In this document: piece by piece, positions 16,997 through 28,367 of the stretch | Numbering within the stretch: the first letter of the stretch is position 1 | Layout of the letters: every line of letters begins with the position of its first letter | From: H17-190 sp034435615 | GTDB lineage: Bacteria > Chloroflexota > Dehalococcoidia > SM23-28-2 > HRBIN24 | Length of the DNA: 64,000 nucleotides | Assembly (NCBI GenBank): GCA_034435615.1 | Contig: DAOTWZ010000042.1 | Span: 1 to 64,000, forward strand | Reading direction: 5' to 3' | The notes under the pieces: generated by a model | Databases searched by the model: none | Told to the model about the DNA's origin: nothing | The model's input: only the letters and a program-made list of their open reading frames with translations | Position numbers and translations under genes: made by a program

Positions 16997-17767
16997 CTAC
17001 TCCCTGGGGACGACGCCCAGGGCCTGGAGCTCCCGTATCATCACCACCTGGCCGGTATACTGGGGCGGCTGGCCCAGCAGCCAGAGAATGCACCTGGCCG
17101 CCAGCTCCGGCTTCTCCCAGGTGGAGACGTCCACGTCCGGGTTGAGGAAGGTCCAGCCCTCGGACGCCAGGTCCATCTCGATGCGCAGGCAGTTGACGGC
17201 CACGCCGGTGCCCGCCAGCTCCCAGCCCAGCCCCTCCGTGAACTTCTCCACCGCCATCTTGGAGACGCTGTAGGCCAGCGCCCCCTTCACGCGGCCGATG
17301 GCCATGTAGGAGGAAAGGTTGATGATGTGGCCGTTGCCCTGACGCAGCATGTGGGGGAGGACCAGGTGGGTGCAGAGGACGGTGCCCCGAAGGTTCACGT
17401 TCATCACCAGGTCCCAGCGGCGCAGGGGCAGCTCGGCGAAGACGGAGGGGGAGTTGACGGCAGCGTTATTGACCAGGATGTCGATGCGGCCGAACTCCTG
17501 CAGGGTGCGCTCCACCAGGGACTGCACCTGCTCGTCCTTGGTGATGTCGGTGGGGATGGCCAGGGCTCGCCGGCCCAGCGCCTCCACCTGCCGGGCCGTG
17601 TCCTCGATGGTGCCGGGGAGACGGGACGGGCTCTCGCTGGTGCTGCGGGCAGCCACCACCACGTGAGCGCCCGCCCGCGCCAGGGCCAGGGCGGTGTCCC
17701 GCCCGATGCCCCTGGAGGCCCCGGTGACGATGGCGACTTTACCGGTGAGGTCTATTTGCCGCTCCAT
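16997..17767 (-). CDS. Short-chain dehydrogenase/reductase
   Basis: This 256-residue classical SDR has the NAD(P) loop TGASRGIG at about 15, NNAA at about 97, the catalytic Ser in NLSSYMA, and YSVSK with Tyr and Lys. The C-terminus differs from FabG: NCLRIEMDLASEGWTF followed by a WEKPE segment, as seen in a subgroup of unknown substrate. It is convergent with the acyltransferase, so a lipid role is possible but unproven. An extended -10 lies only a few bases before the ATG. Confidence 0.9.
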   Translation of the reverse strand: MERQIDLTGKVAIVTGASRGIGRDTALALARAGAHVVVAARSTSESPSRLPGTIEDTARQVEALGRRALAIPTDITKDEQVQSLVERTLQEFGRIDILVNNAAVNSPSVFAELPLRRWDLVMNVNLRGTVLCTHLVLPHMLRQGNGHIINLSSYMAIGRVKGALAYSVSKMAVEKFTEGLGWELAGTGVAVNCLRIEMDLASEGWTFLNPDVDVSTWEKPELAARCILWLLGQPPQYTGQVVMIRELQALGVVPRE

Positions 17768-17776
17768 AGCAGCCCT

Positions 17777-17785
17777 ATAATAGCA
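17777..17785 (-). promoter_or_regulatory. Extended -10 of SDR gene
   Basis: On the minus strand this reads TGCTATTAT and ends about 9 nt before the ATG at 17767. The transcript would have almost no leader. Confidence 0.45.
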
Positions 17786-17833
17786 GCCTCTCGGCGCTAG
17801 GGCGAGAAGGCAGGTGTCCAGAAGGGCCAGCTA

Positions 17834-17842
17834 TGCTATTAT
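17834..17842 (+). promoter_or_regulatory. Extended -10 upstream of 17880 gene
   Basis: TGCTATTAT on the plus strand, same form as the SDR element 50 nt away on the other strand. The coding start is 38 nt downstream with a GGGAG ribosome binding site. Confidence 0.45.
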
Positions 17843-17879
17843 CCTGAACTGGAAGGGCAGGCTTCCTGAGGGAGCTGAT

Positions 17880-18098
17880 ATGGCCAAACGGGAATTCCGC
17901 TTCGCTGCCGATGAGAGAGGGCTCAGGGTGATAGCCCAGAAGCTCGTCGGTCAGGTCATCAAGTACTGGGAGGAGGACGGCGTCCTGCGGGAGGGGCGCG
18001 TGACCGCCGCCGAGATCAAGCGGGACCGTTACGGCAATCCCTTCATCGAGGTGGACGTGGAGGAGGTCCCCACGGACGGCAGCGGAGCTACCGCCTGA
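17880..18098 (+). CDS. Small conserved-looking protein, unknown
   Basis: This is a 72-residue soluble protein, rich in Lys, Arg and Glu. It has a predicted amphipathic first half (REFRFAADERGLRVIAQKLV) and a C-terminal strand-rich part (GNPFIEVDVEEVPTD). I do not recognise the family. GGGAG lies 5 nt before the ATG and an extended -10 lies upstream, so it is likely expressed. It is 38 nt before the DUF1015 gene and may share its transcript. Confidence 0.7.
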   Translation: MAKREFRFAADERGLRVIAQKLVGQVIKYWEEDGVLREGRVTAAEIKRDRYGNPFIEVDVEEVPTDGSGATA

Positions 18099-18136
18099 GA
18101 TGTTCGATCCGCCACATCCCTCCCGAGCGATGTTCG

Positions 18137-19420
18137 ATGGCTGAGGTACGCCCCTTTCGCGCTCTCCGATTCTCCGCCGGCATCGGCCTAGGCAGCGTCA
18201 TCTGCCCCCCCTTCGATGTCATATCGACCGAGGAGCAGGACGCCCTGTACGAGCGCAGCCCCTACAACGCCGTCCGCCTGGAGCTGCCCCGCGGCAACGG
18301 CGACCGCTATCAGCGGGCGGCCACCACCCTGCGGAGCTGGGTAGCCCAGGGGGTGCTGAAGCAGGAGCCCTCGCCGGCCTTCTATCTGCTGGAGCAGGGG
18401 TTCACGCACCGGGGCCGGCAGTACCGCCGGCGGGCCCTCTTCGGGCGGGTGGGCCTGGAGCCCTGGGAGACCGGCGTCGTCCGCCCCCACGAGCGGACGC
18501 TGGGCCCCCCCAAGGAGGACCGGCTCAATCTGCTGCGGGCGGTGCGGGCCAACATCAGCCCCATCTTCGGCCTCTACGATGACCCGGATGGGGAGATAGA
18601 TGCCATCCTGCAACGGACGACGGAGCGCATCCCTCCTCTGGCCCGCTTCCAGGACCCGGAGGGCCAGGAGTACGTCCTGTGGCGGCTGGACGAGCTGGGG
18701 TTCATCAGGGTGATTCAGGAGAAGCTGGCGGGACGCACCATATACATCGCCGATGGCCATCACCGCTACGAGACGGCGCTGCTGTACCGCGACGAGCGCC
18801 ACCGGCAGGCCAAGGAGTGGACAGGCGAGGAGCCGGAGAACTTCGTCCTGATGGGGCTGGTGGCGGCCACCGACCCCGGCCTGGTCCTGTTGCCCCTCCA
18901 CCGCCTGGTGCGGTCGTCGGTGCCCCTGGACCGGGCCCTAGAGGCCCTGATGCCCGTCTTCGACATCGAGCTGGTCAGCTCCCTGCCCCGCCTGCTGGAA
19001 CTGCTGGAGGAGCGGGGGAAGGCCATCACCACCTTGGGGATGGCGGCCGCCAGCTCACCGGACCTCTATCTGCTATCGGCGCTGGACGTGGAGGCCATCG
19101 CCCGCCTGCTGCCGCCCGATGCCCCCCGCCAGTGGGCCCACATAGACACGGCGGTGCTCCAGGTGGCCGTCCTCTCGCCGGCCCTGGGGATCGACGAGGC
19201 GCAGGTGCAGAGGGGCGAGGCCGTCCAGTACACGGAGGACGCGGAGGAGGCGCTGGCGCTGGTGCGGCAGGGCCACTTCGATTACGCCTTCTTCGTGAAC
19301 CCGGCCCGGCCCCGCCAGATCATGAAGGTGGCCGATGCCGGACAGCGCATGCCTCCCAAGTCCACTTACTTCTACCCCAAGCTGCCGGCGGGGCTCCTAA
19401 TCAACCCCCTGGACGCCTGA
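18137..19420 (+). CDS. DUF1015 family protein
   Basis: This 427-residue protein matches the DUF1015 family: VRPFRALRF at the start, then CPPFDVIS, YERSPYNAVRLELP, RPHERTLGPPKEDRLNLLRA, IYIADGHHRYETALLY (the strongest signature), and a C-terminal FFVNPARPRQIMKVADAGQRMPPKSTYFYPKLPAGLLI. The function is not established; the gene often sits near serine biosynthesis genes. Here it is convergent with serA, ten bases away, which repeats that association. Confidence 0.93.
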   Translation: MAEVRPFRALRFSAGIGLGSVICPPFDVISTEEQDALYERSPYNAVRLELPRGNGDRYQRAATTLRSWVAQGVLKQEPSPAFYLLEQGFTHRGRQYRRRALFGRVGLEPWETGVVRPHERTLGPPKEDRLNLLRAVRANISPIFGLYDDPDGEIDAILQRTTERIPPLARFQDPEGQEYVLWRLDELGFIRVIQEKLAGRTIYIADGHHRYETALLYRDERHRQAKEWTGEEPENFVLMGLVAATDPGLVLLPLHRLVRSSVPLDRALEALMPVFDIELVSSLPRLLELLEERGKAITTLGMAAASSPDLYLLSALDVEAIARLLPPDAPRQWAHIDTAVLQVAVLSPALGIDEAQVQRGEAVQYTEDAEEALALVRQGHFDYAFFVNPARPRQIMKVADAGQRMPPKSTYFYPKLPAGLLINPLDA

Positions 19421-19430
19421 GGCGGCGGCC

Positions 19431-21026
19431 CTACAGCCTGGCCTGGCGGGCGGAGTAGATGTTCGGTATCTGGCGGACGGCGTTGAGCTGCTCCGGGGTG
19501 AGGGGCTCGTCCAGGGTGAGGACCATGAGGGCGCGGCCTCTCTTCTCGTGGCGCCCCACATTCATGAAGCTGATGTTGACGTCGAAGCTGCCCAGGAGGG
19601 TGCCCACGGCGCCGATCATGCCCGGCCGGTCCTGGTTCTCGCAGACCAGGAGGTAGCCCTCCGCCGGCGGTATGTCCACCGGGAACTCGTTGATGGCGAC
19701 GATGTGGGGGCCATCGTGGGCCAGGGTGCCGGAGACGGTGGTGCGCTGGCCGTCCGGCCCGCGGATGGTGACGCTGATGAGGTTGGCGTAGGTCTCGTGG
19801 GAGGGGCCGCGCCGCTCGGTGACCCGCAGCCCCCGCCGCTGGACGACGATGTCCACGTTGACGATGTTGACGTGCTCCTCGCTGATGGGGGCCAGGAGCC
19901 CCCGCACGGCCGCCGCCCGCAAGGGCGTGGTATCGTGGGCGGCTACCTCGCCGGCGTAGTCTATCTCCACCTCGCCCAGGTGGCACTCGCATAGCTGGAC
20001 GGCCAGTGAGGCGGTGCGCATGGCCACGGGCAGGTAGGGGGCCAGGAAGGAGTAGGTCTCGGGCGGTATGAGGGGAGCATTGACGGCGTAGCGGGCGGGC
20101 TCTCCCCGCAGGACAGCCAGCACCTGCTCCACCACGTCCAGGGCCACCCGCTCCTGGGCCTCGGCGGTGGAGGCGCCCAGGTGGGGCGTCACCACGGTAT
20201 TGTCGAGCTGGAAGAGGGGATGCCGGGTGAGGGGCTCCTGGGCGAAGACGTCTACGGCAGCGCCGGCGATCCAGCCCTCCGTCAGGGCGCGGCAGAGGGC
20301 CTCTTCGTCGACGATGCCGCCGCGGGCGGTGTTGATGAGGCGGGCGGACGGCTTCATCAGGCGCAGCTCGTCCTCGCCGATGAGGCCGCGCGTCGCCTCG
20401 GTGAGGGGGGTGTGGATGGAGATGAAGTCGGACTGGCGGAGGAGGGCCTCCAGACCCACCAGCTCCACGCCGATGACGCGGGCCCGCTCCGGGGGGACGT
20501 AGGGGTCGTAGGCGAGGACGCGCATCTCCAGGCCGCGGGCCCGCCGGGCCACCTCCGAGCCCACCTGTCCCAGGCCGACGAGGCCCAGGGTCTTGCCTCG
20601 CACCTCCACGCCCAGGAAGCGCTCCCGCTCCCACTGGCCGCGGCGCAGGCTGGCATCGGCCTGGGGGATGTTGCGAGCCAGCGCCAGCATGAGGGCGATG
20701 GTGTGCTCGGCGGCGGAGATGGTGTTGCCGGTGGGGGCGTTGACCACCAGGACGCCACGCTCCGTGGCCCGCCCCAGATCCACGTTGTCCACTCCCGTCC
20801 CCGCCCGGCCGATGACCTGGAGGTTGGCGGCAGCGTCTATGACCTCGGCCGTCACCTTGGTCTGGCTGCGGACGATGAGGGCGTGGTAGGGGGGCACCAC
20901 CCGGGCCAGCTCCTGGGGGGAGAGGCCGGTCTTGACCTCCACCTCCACGCCCGACTGGCGGAGGAGCTCGATGCCGTCCTGGGCGATGGGGTCGCAGACG
21001 AGGACGCGGGCGTTGAGGTCAGGCAT
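19431..21026 (-). CDS. serA: D-3-phosphoglycerate dehydrogenase
   Basis: This long-form enzyme of 531 residues oxidises 3-phosphoglycerate as the first step of serine synthesis. The NAD domain has GLVGLGQVGSEVARRA, and catalysis uses R and E in INTARGGIVDEEAL plus the His of VTPHLGASTAEAQ. An ASB domain (about 320-440) and a C-terminal ACT domain (EGYLLVCENQDRPGMIGAVG) give likely feedback control by serine. The ATG at 21026 overlaps the aminotransferase stop by 8 nt. The two form a leftward operon. Confidence 0.96.
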   Translation of the reverse strand: MPDLNARVLVCDPIAQDGIELLRQSGVEVEVKTGLSPQELARVVPPYHALIVRSQTKVTAEVIDAAANLQVIGRAGTGVDNVDLGRATERGVLVVNAPTGNTISAAEHTIALMLALARNIPQADASLRRGQWERERFLGVEVRGKTLGLVGLGQVGSEVARRARGLEMRVLAYDPYVPPERARVIGVELVGLEALLRQSDFISIHTPLTEATRGLIGEDELRLMKPSARLINTARGGIVDEEALCRALTEGWIAGAAVDVFAQEPLTRHPLFQLDNTVVTPHLGASTAEAQERVALDVVEQVLAVLRGEPARYAVNAPLIPPETYSFLAPYLPVAMRTASLAVQLCECHLGEVEIDYAGEVAAHDTTPLRAAAVRGLLAPISEEHVNIVNVDIVVQRRGLRVTERRGPSHETYANLISVTIRGPDGQRTTVSGTLAHDGPHIVAINEFPVDIPPAEGYLLVCENQDRPGMIGAVGTLLGSFDVNISFMNVGRHEKRGRALMVLTLDEPLTPEQLNAVRQIPNIYSARQARL

Positions 21027-22119
21027 GGGTGGGAAGGTCATAGCCCACGCGGGGCAGGGCCTGGGCGAGGGCGTCCAGGACGCCCTGGATGTCCTCCTCC
21101 CGGGCATAGCCCATGTGGCCGATGCGAAAGATCTTGCCGGAGAGCTTCCCCTGACCGCCCGCCACCACCACGCCGTACTCGTCCTCCAGGAGGCGGCGCA
21201 GCGCCCGCACCTCTACCCCTTCCGGCACCTTGACGGCGGTGACGGTGTTGGAGGCGTAGCGCTCGTCGGCCGCCAGAAGCTCCAGCCCCAGCGCTTTCAC
21301 CCCCTGGCGGGCCATCTCTCCCAGGCGGGCATGGCGGGCGTATATGGCCTCCAGCCCCTCTTCCCGCAGGAGACGCAGGGCCTCCCGCAGGGCGAACAGG
21401 ACGGAGACGGCCGGCGTCCAGGGGGTCTGGCCCTTCTCCAGCATCTCCTTATGGCGCCCCAGGTCGAAGTAGAAGCGGGGCATGCGGGCCTCCCGGTAGG
21501 CCTGCCAGGCGCGCTCGCTCACGGCCAGGAAGGCGAGGCCCGGGGGCGTCATCCAGCCCTTCTGGGAGCCGCTCACCACCACGTCCAGGCCCCAGTCGTC
21601 GGTGCGGATGGGGAGGGAGCTGACGCTGCTGACGCCGTCCACCAGGAGGAGGCGCTCCTGCTCCCGCACCACGCGGGCCAGCTCCTCCAACGGATTGGTG
21701 ACGCCGGTGGAGGTCTCGTTATGGGTGAGGAGGACGGCCTTGATGGAGGGATCAGCGGCCAGGGCACGGCGGAGGTCGTCCGGGTCAGCAGCCTGGCCCC
21801 ACTCGTACTCTAGGCGGACCACGTCGGCCCCGTAGGTGCGGGCTATGCTGGCGAAGCGGTCGCCGAAGGCGCCGATGCTTACGGCCAGCACCCTGTCGCC
21901 GGGCGAGAGGGTGTTGACGATGGCAGCCTCCATCCCTCCGGTGCCGGAGCAGGTGAGGACGAGGACATCGCCCCTGGTCTGGAAGAAAGGCTTGAGCCCC
22001 TCCACCACCTCCTGGGCCAGCTCGGCGAACTGACGGCCGCGGTGGTCGATCATGGGCTGGGCGGAGGCCGCCAGCACCTGCGGGGGGCAGGGGGTAGGGC
22101 CGGGGATACGAAGGTTCAC
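21019..22119 (-). CDS. Class V aminotransferase (serine/alanine-glyoxylate type)
   Basis: This 366-residue fold-type I PLP enzyme begins MNLRIPGPTPCPPQVL as the AGXT/serine-glyoxylate group does. The PLP lysine is in VVSGSQKGWMTPPG, and SGTGGMEAAIVN is the cofactor phosphate site. Its position directly before serA suggests that it supplies the phosphohydroxypyruvate transamination step of serine synthesis, as proposed for similar pairs that lack serC; serine- or alanine-glyoxylate transamination is the alternative. Confidence 0.88.
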   Translation of the reverse strand: MNLRIPGPTPCPPQVLAASAQPMIDHRGRQFAELAQEVVEGLKPFFQTRGDVLVLTCSGTGGMEAAIVNTLSPGDRVLAVSIGAFGDRFASIARTYGADVVRLEYEWGQAADPDDLRRALAADPSIKAVLLTHNETSTGVTNPLEELARVVREQERLLLVDGVSSVSSLPIRTDDWGLDVVVSGSQKGWMTPPGLAFLAVSERAWQAYREARMPRFYFDLGRHKEMLEKGQTPWTPAVSVLFALREALRLLREEGLEAIYARHARLGEMARQGVKALGLELLAADERYASNTVTAVKVPEGVEVRALRRLLEDEYGVVVAGGQGKLSGKIFRIGHMGYAREEDIQGVLDALAQALPRVGYDLPTHA

Positions 22120-22196
22120 CGGACGTCCTCCTAGTGATGGGGCTCACATGCTATGGTAGGGCGTCGTCCTCGGGGGGTCAAGGCAGGGGGCGGCGG

Positions 22197-22205
22197 TGCT
22201 ACAAT
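22197..22205 (+). promoter_or_regulatory. Extended -10 of selA
   Basis: TGCTACAAT, with the selA ATG 17 nt downstream. No good -35 is seen. Confidence 0.45.
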
Positions 22206-22221
22206 ACCTTCGGCCCTGGCT

Positions 22222-23604
22222 ATGACCGCGGACAGGCCCTTCCGCAGCTTGCCCTCGGTGGACCGGCTCCTGGGGGACCAGCGCCTCCGCCCGCTGGCCG
22301 ATGGCGCCTCCCTCCTGCGGGAGCTGGTCCGGGAAGTGCTGGCCGAGGCGCGGGCGGCCATAGCTCGCGGTGGGGCGCCCCCCAGCTACGAGCAACTGGT
22401 GGAGGCGGTGCTCCACCGCGCCGGAGCGCTGCTGCGGCCCTCCCTGCGGCCCGTCATCAACGCCGCCGGCGTCATCGTTCACACCAATCTGGGCCGGGCA
22501 CCCCTCTCGCAGGAGGCCATCGCCGCCATGGAAACGGTCTGCCGCGGCTACTCCAACCTGGAGTTCGAGCTGGAGGCGGGGGAGAGGGGCTCCCGCCATG
22601 TCCATCTGGAGGGGCTCCTCTGCCGCCTGACAGGGGCGGAGGCGGCCCTGGCCGTCAACAACAACGCCTCGGCGGTGCTGCTGACGCTGACAGCCCTGGC
22701 CCAGGGGCGGGAGGTGGTGGTATCACGAGGGCAGGCAGTGGAGATCGGCGGCGGCTTCCGCATACCCGACATCCTGCGCCAGTCCGGGGCGCGCCTGGTG
22801 GAGGTGGGCACCACCAACCGCACCTACCGTGAGGACTACGAGGCTGCCATCGGGCCCGATACGGCGGCCATCCTGCGGGTGCATACCAGCAACTTCCGCA
22901 TCGTCGGCTTCACATACTCGCCCTCCCTGGCGGAGCTGGCCGGGCTGGCCCACGAGCGGGGTCTTCTGCTCATCGACGACCTGGGCTCGGGCTGTCTGCT
23001 GGACACCACTCGCTTCGGTCTGGCCTACGAGCCGCGGCCCCAGGACTCGCTGCGGGACGGGGCCGACATCGTCTGCTTCTCGGGCGACAAGCTTCTGGGG
23101 GGGCCGCAGGCGGGGATCGTTCTGGGGCGGCGCCACCTGATCGAGCGGCTGCGGCGTCATCCTCTGGCCAGGGCGGTCAGGCTGGACAAGGCCAGCATCG
23201 CCGGGCTGCAGGCCACCCTCCTGCACTATCTGCGGGGCGAGGCGCTGGAGAAGGTGCCCGTCTGGCGCATGATAGCCGCGCCCCTCCAGGAGGTGGAGCG
23301 ACGGGCGCGGCGGTGGGCCCGGGCCATCGGCCCGCCGGCGCGGGTGGTGGCCGGACGCTCCATGGTGGGCGGTGGGAGCCTACCCGAGGAGGGACTGCCG
23401 ACGCGCCTCCTGGCCCTCCCCGGGCCGGGGGCGTGGGTCACGGAGCTGGCCCGGCGGCTGCGGCTGGGCCAGCCGGCGGTGGTGGGACGCATCGAGGCCG
23501 ACGCCCTGCTCCTGGACCCGCGCACCGTCCTGCCTGAGGAAGAGCGGGAGCTTCTGCGGGCGTTGCGGGCGGCCCTGCAGGGGCTGGGGCAGCCCCCCTA
23601 CTGA
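22222..23604 (+). CDS. selA: L-seryl-tRNA(Sec) selenium transferase
   Basis: This 460-residue PLP enzyme converts seryl-tRNA(Sec) to selenocysteinyl-tRNA with selenophosphate. SelA landmarks are the N-terminal LPSVDRLLGD, VINAAGVIVHTNLGRAPLS, AVNNNASAVLL, SRGQAVEIGGGFRIPD and the PLP lysine K290 in CFSGDKLLGGPQAG. The start is taken at MTADRPFRSL just behind the extended -10. selB, selD and selC are not in the window. It implies that the organism uses selenocysteine. Confidence 0.95.
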   Translation: MTADRPFRSLPSVDRLLGDQRLRPLADGASLLRELVREVLAEARAAIARGGAPPSYEQLVEAVLHRAGALLRPSLRPVINAAGVIVHTNLGRAPLSQEAIAAMETVCRGYSNLEFELEAGERGSRHVHLEGLLCRLTGAEAALAVNNNASAVLLTLTALAQGREVVVSRGQAVEIGGGFRIPDILRQSGARLVEVGTTNRTYREDYEAAIGPDTAAILRVHTSNFRIVGFTYSPSLAELAGLAHERGLLLIDDLGSGCLLDTTRFGLAYEPRPQDSLRDGADIVCFSGDKLLGGPQAGIVLGRRHLIERLRRHPLARAVRLDKASIAGLQATLLHYLRGEALEKVPVWRMIAAPLQEVERRARRWARAIGPPARVVAGRSMVGGGSLPEEGLPTRLLALPGPGAWVTELARRLRLGQPAVVGRIEADALLLDPRTVLPEEERELLRALRAALQGLGQPPY

Positions 23605-23690
23605 CGGGCCGGGCGTCCGGCGAGAGGGGCGGGATGGAGCGCTTTATAGAACTGGACAGCGCCCGACTATAATATTGCTCAGAGCTGGGC

Positions 23691-25061
23691 ATGACTGTCA
23701 TCCGCTACGGCTGTGTATCGCCGCATCCGCCCATCATCGTGCCGGAGGTAGGCCGCGGCCGGGAGCGGGAGGTCCAGCGAACGCTGGACGCTCTCGCCCA
23801 GGTGGCACGAGAGATGGCCGGGCACCGGCCGCAGGTGGCGGCGCTGGTGGCCTGTCACGGGCCCCTCCAGTACGATAGCTTCGTCCTGCTGGAGGCGGCC
23901 TGGGCGGAGGGCGACTTCGCCCAGTGGGGGGCACCCCAGGTGCAGCTCCGCTTCCCGGTGGACGAGGAGGCGGTGGCCGCCGTCCGGGAGGAGGCGGGGC
24001 GAGCGGGGCTGCCCGTGCGACCGGTCAGGCGCTGGGACCTGGACTGGTCCTGCACGGTGCCCCTCTACTACCTGCGTCCCGGCCTGGAAGGGGCGCGGCT
24101 GGTGGTGCTGAACGTCTCCTTCCTCCCGCCACGGGAGCATTTCGCTCTGGGGCAGGCGGTGCGGCGGGCACTGGAGAGGCTGGGACGACCGGCCGTCATC
24201 ATCGCCAGCGCCGACCTCTCCCACCGGCTGTCCCCCGAGGGTCCCTACGGATTCGATCCCGCCGGGCCGGAGCTGGACCAGCGGCTGGAGGAGGCGGTCT
24301 CCCGCTGGGACGTGGAGGCGGTGCTCTCCATGCCCCTGGAGTTCCGCGAGCGAGCGGGAGACGATGCCGTCCCCTCCCTGAGCTTCCTGATGGGAGCGCT
24401 GGACGGCCTGCGGGTGCGGCCCCGCGTCCTCTCCCACGAGGGCCCCTGGGGGGTGGGCTACATGGTGGTGGCTGTGGACGTCCTGGGCGAGGCGGAGGCG
24501 CCGGAGGCGCAGGCCGCCACGGCCAGAGCGAAGGGAGAGGAGACGCCCCATCCCCTGGTCAAGCTCGCCCGCCAGGCGGTGGAAGGCTGGGTGCTCCGGG
24601 GCGAGGTGGTCCGGCCGGAGCTGCCGCCGGGGGCGCTGGAGGGGCTGCCTCAGCGAGCAGGGGTCTTCGTCTGCATCAAGACGCGGGACGGCCTGCTGCG
24701 GGGCTGCATCGGCTCCATCCAGCCGACACAGCCCACCCTGGCGGAGGAGGTGGTCTTCTACGCCATCCAGAGCGCCAGCCGGGACCCCCGCTTCCCGCCC
24801 GTCTCGGCCGAGGAGCTGCCTGACCTGGTCTACTCGGTGGACGTGCTCTCGCCTCCGGAGCGGGTGAGGGGGCTGGAGGAGCTGGACCCCAGGCGCTACG
24901 GAGTGATAGTGGCCAACGGGTACCGCCGGGGCGTCCTGCTACCGGACCTGGAGGGCGTGGACACGGTGGAGCTGCAACTGGCCATCGCCAAGGCCAAGGC
25001 CGGCATCCCCCTGGAGGAGCCGGTGGAGATACAGCGCTTCCAAGTGATAAGGTTGACCTAG
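23691..25061 (+). CDS. MEMO1-AMMECR1 fusion (AmmeMemoRadiSam B-A type)
   Basis: This 456-residue two-domain protein begins with a class III extradiol-dioxygenase-like MEMO domain (about 1-265). It starts YGCVSPHPPIIVPEVG and includes ASADLSHRLSPEGPYG. The second half is AMMECR1 (about 290-456), with FVCIKTRDGLLRGCIGSI, DPRFPPVSAEELPDL and a closing GVDTVELQLAIAKAKAGI. Such proteins belong to a three-part set with a radical-SAM partner, which is absent here. The modification they perform is unknown. A perfect TATAAT lies at 23668-23673, 17 nt before the ATG. mutS2 follows after one base. Confidence 0.9.
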   Translation: MTVIRYGCVSPHPPIIVPEVGRGREREVQRTLDALAQVAREMAGHRPQVAALVACHGPLQYDSFVLLEAAWAEGDFAQWGAPQVQLRFPVDEEAVAAVREEAGRAGLPVRPVRRWDLDWSCTVPLYYLRPGLEGARLVVLNVSFLPPREHFALGQAVRRALERLGRPAVIIASADLSHRLSPEGPYGFDPAGPELDQRLEEAVSRWDVEAVLSMPLEFRERAGDDAVPSLSFLMGALDGLRVRPRVLSHEGPWGVGYMVVAVDVLGEAEAPEAQAATARAKGEETPHPLVKLARQAVEGWVLRGEVVRPELPPGALEGLPQRAGVFVCIKTRDGLLRGCIGSIQPTQPTLAEEVVFYAIQSASRDPRFPPVSAEELPDLVYSVDVLSPPERVRGLEELDPRRYGVIVANGYRRGVLLPDLEGVDTVELQLAIAKAKAGIPLEEPVEIQRFQVIRLT

Positions 25062-25062
25062 C

Positions 25063-27434
<2,372 letters not shown>

Positions 27435-27438
<4 letters not shown>

Positions 27439-28367
27439 TCACCGTTCTGGCCGGTGGCACCGGCGCCGCCCGCTTCCTCCAGGGGCTGGTGCAGGTAGTC
27501 CCCCCGCGGGAGGTGACCATCGTCTCCAACGTGGGGGACGACGCCGAGATGTACGGCCTCCACGTCTCGCCGGACATCGACAACGTCGTCTACCACCTGG
27601 CGGGAATAGCCGACGAGCCCCAGGGCTGGGGTATCCGGGGCGACACCTTCCAGGTGGTAGACTCGCTGGCCCGCTTCGGCTACGAGACCTGGTTCCGCCT
27701 GGGCGACCGTGACCTGGCCACCTGCCTGCATCGCACCCGACTGCTGCGGGAGGGACTGCCCCTGAGCCGCATCACCGCCCAGATAGCGGCGGCCTTCGGG
27801 CTGGAGTGCCAGATAATCCCCGTCACCGATGACCCGGTGCGCACCAAGCTCCAGACATCGGAGGGGCTGCTGGACTTCCAGGAGTACTTCGCCCGCTACC
27901 GGGCGGAGGTGCCACTGCAGGGTGTCCTCTACCAGGGAGCGGAGGCCTCCCGTCCGGCGCCCCGCGTGCTGGAGGCCATCGCCCGGGCGCGGGCCATCAT
28001 CGTCGCCCCCTCCAACCCGGTGCTGAGCATCGGCCCCATTCTGGCGGTGCGGGGCATACGGCAGGCGCTACGGGACACGCCGGCGAAGGTGGCGGCAGTG
28101 AGTCCCATCGTGGGCGGCGGCACTCTCAAGGGCCCGGCCGACCGCGTCCTGCGGGAGCTGGGGCACGAGGTGAGCCCGGTGGGAGTGGCCCGCCTCTACG
28201 CCGACTTCCTGGACGTCATGGTGCTGGACGAGCGGGACGCCGGGCTGCGTCCCCAGGTGGAGGCCCTGGGGCTGGAAGCGGTGGTGACGGACACCATTAT
28301 GTCCAGCCCGGAGCGAAAGGCAGCCCTGGCCCGCCGCGTCCTAGAGGCGCTGGGGGTGAGCTCGTGA
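27435..28367 (+). CDS. cofD: 2-phospho-L-lactate transferase (F420 biosynthesis)
   Basis: This 310-residue CofD/FbiA transfers the lactyl (or phosphoenolpyruvyl) phosphate unit from the guanylyl donor to Fo to make F420-0 or its dehydro form. Signature runs are VLAGGTGAARFLQGL, SNVGDDAEMYGLHVSPDIDNVVYHL cut short by PQGWGIRGDTF, RTKLQTSEGLLDFQEYF, and SNPVLSIGPILAVRGIR. The ATG overlaps the mutS2 stop, and cofC follows by a 4-nt overlap. Confidence 0.96.
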
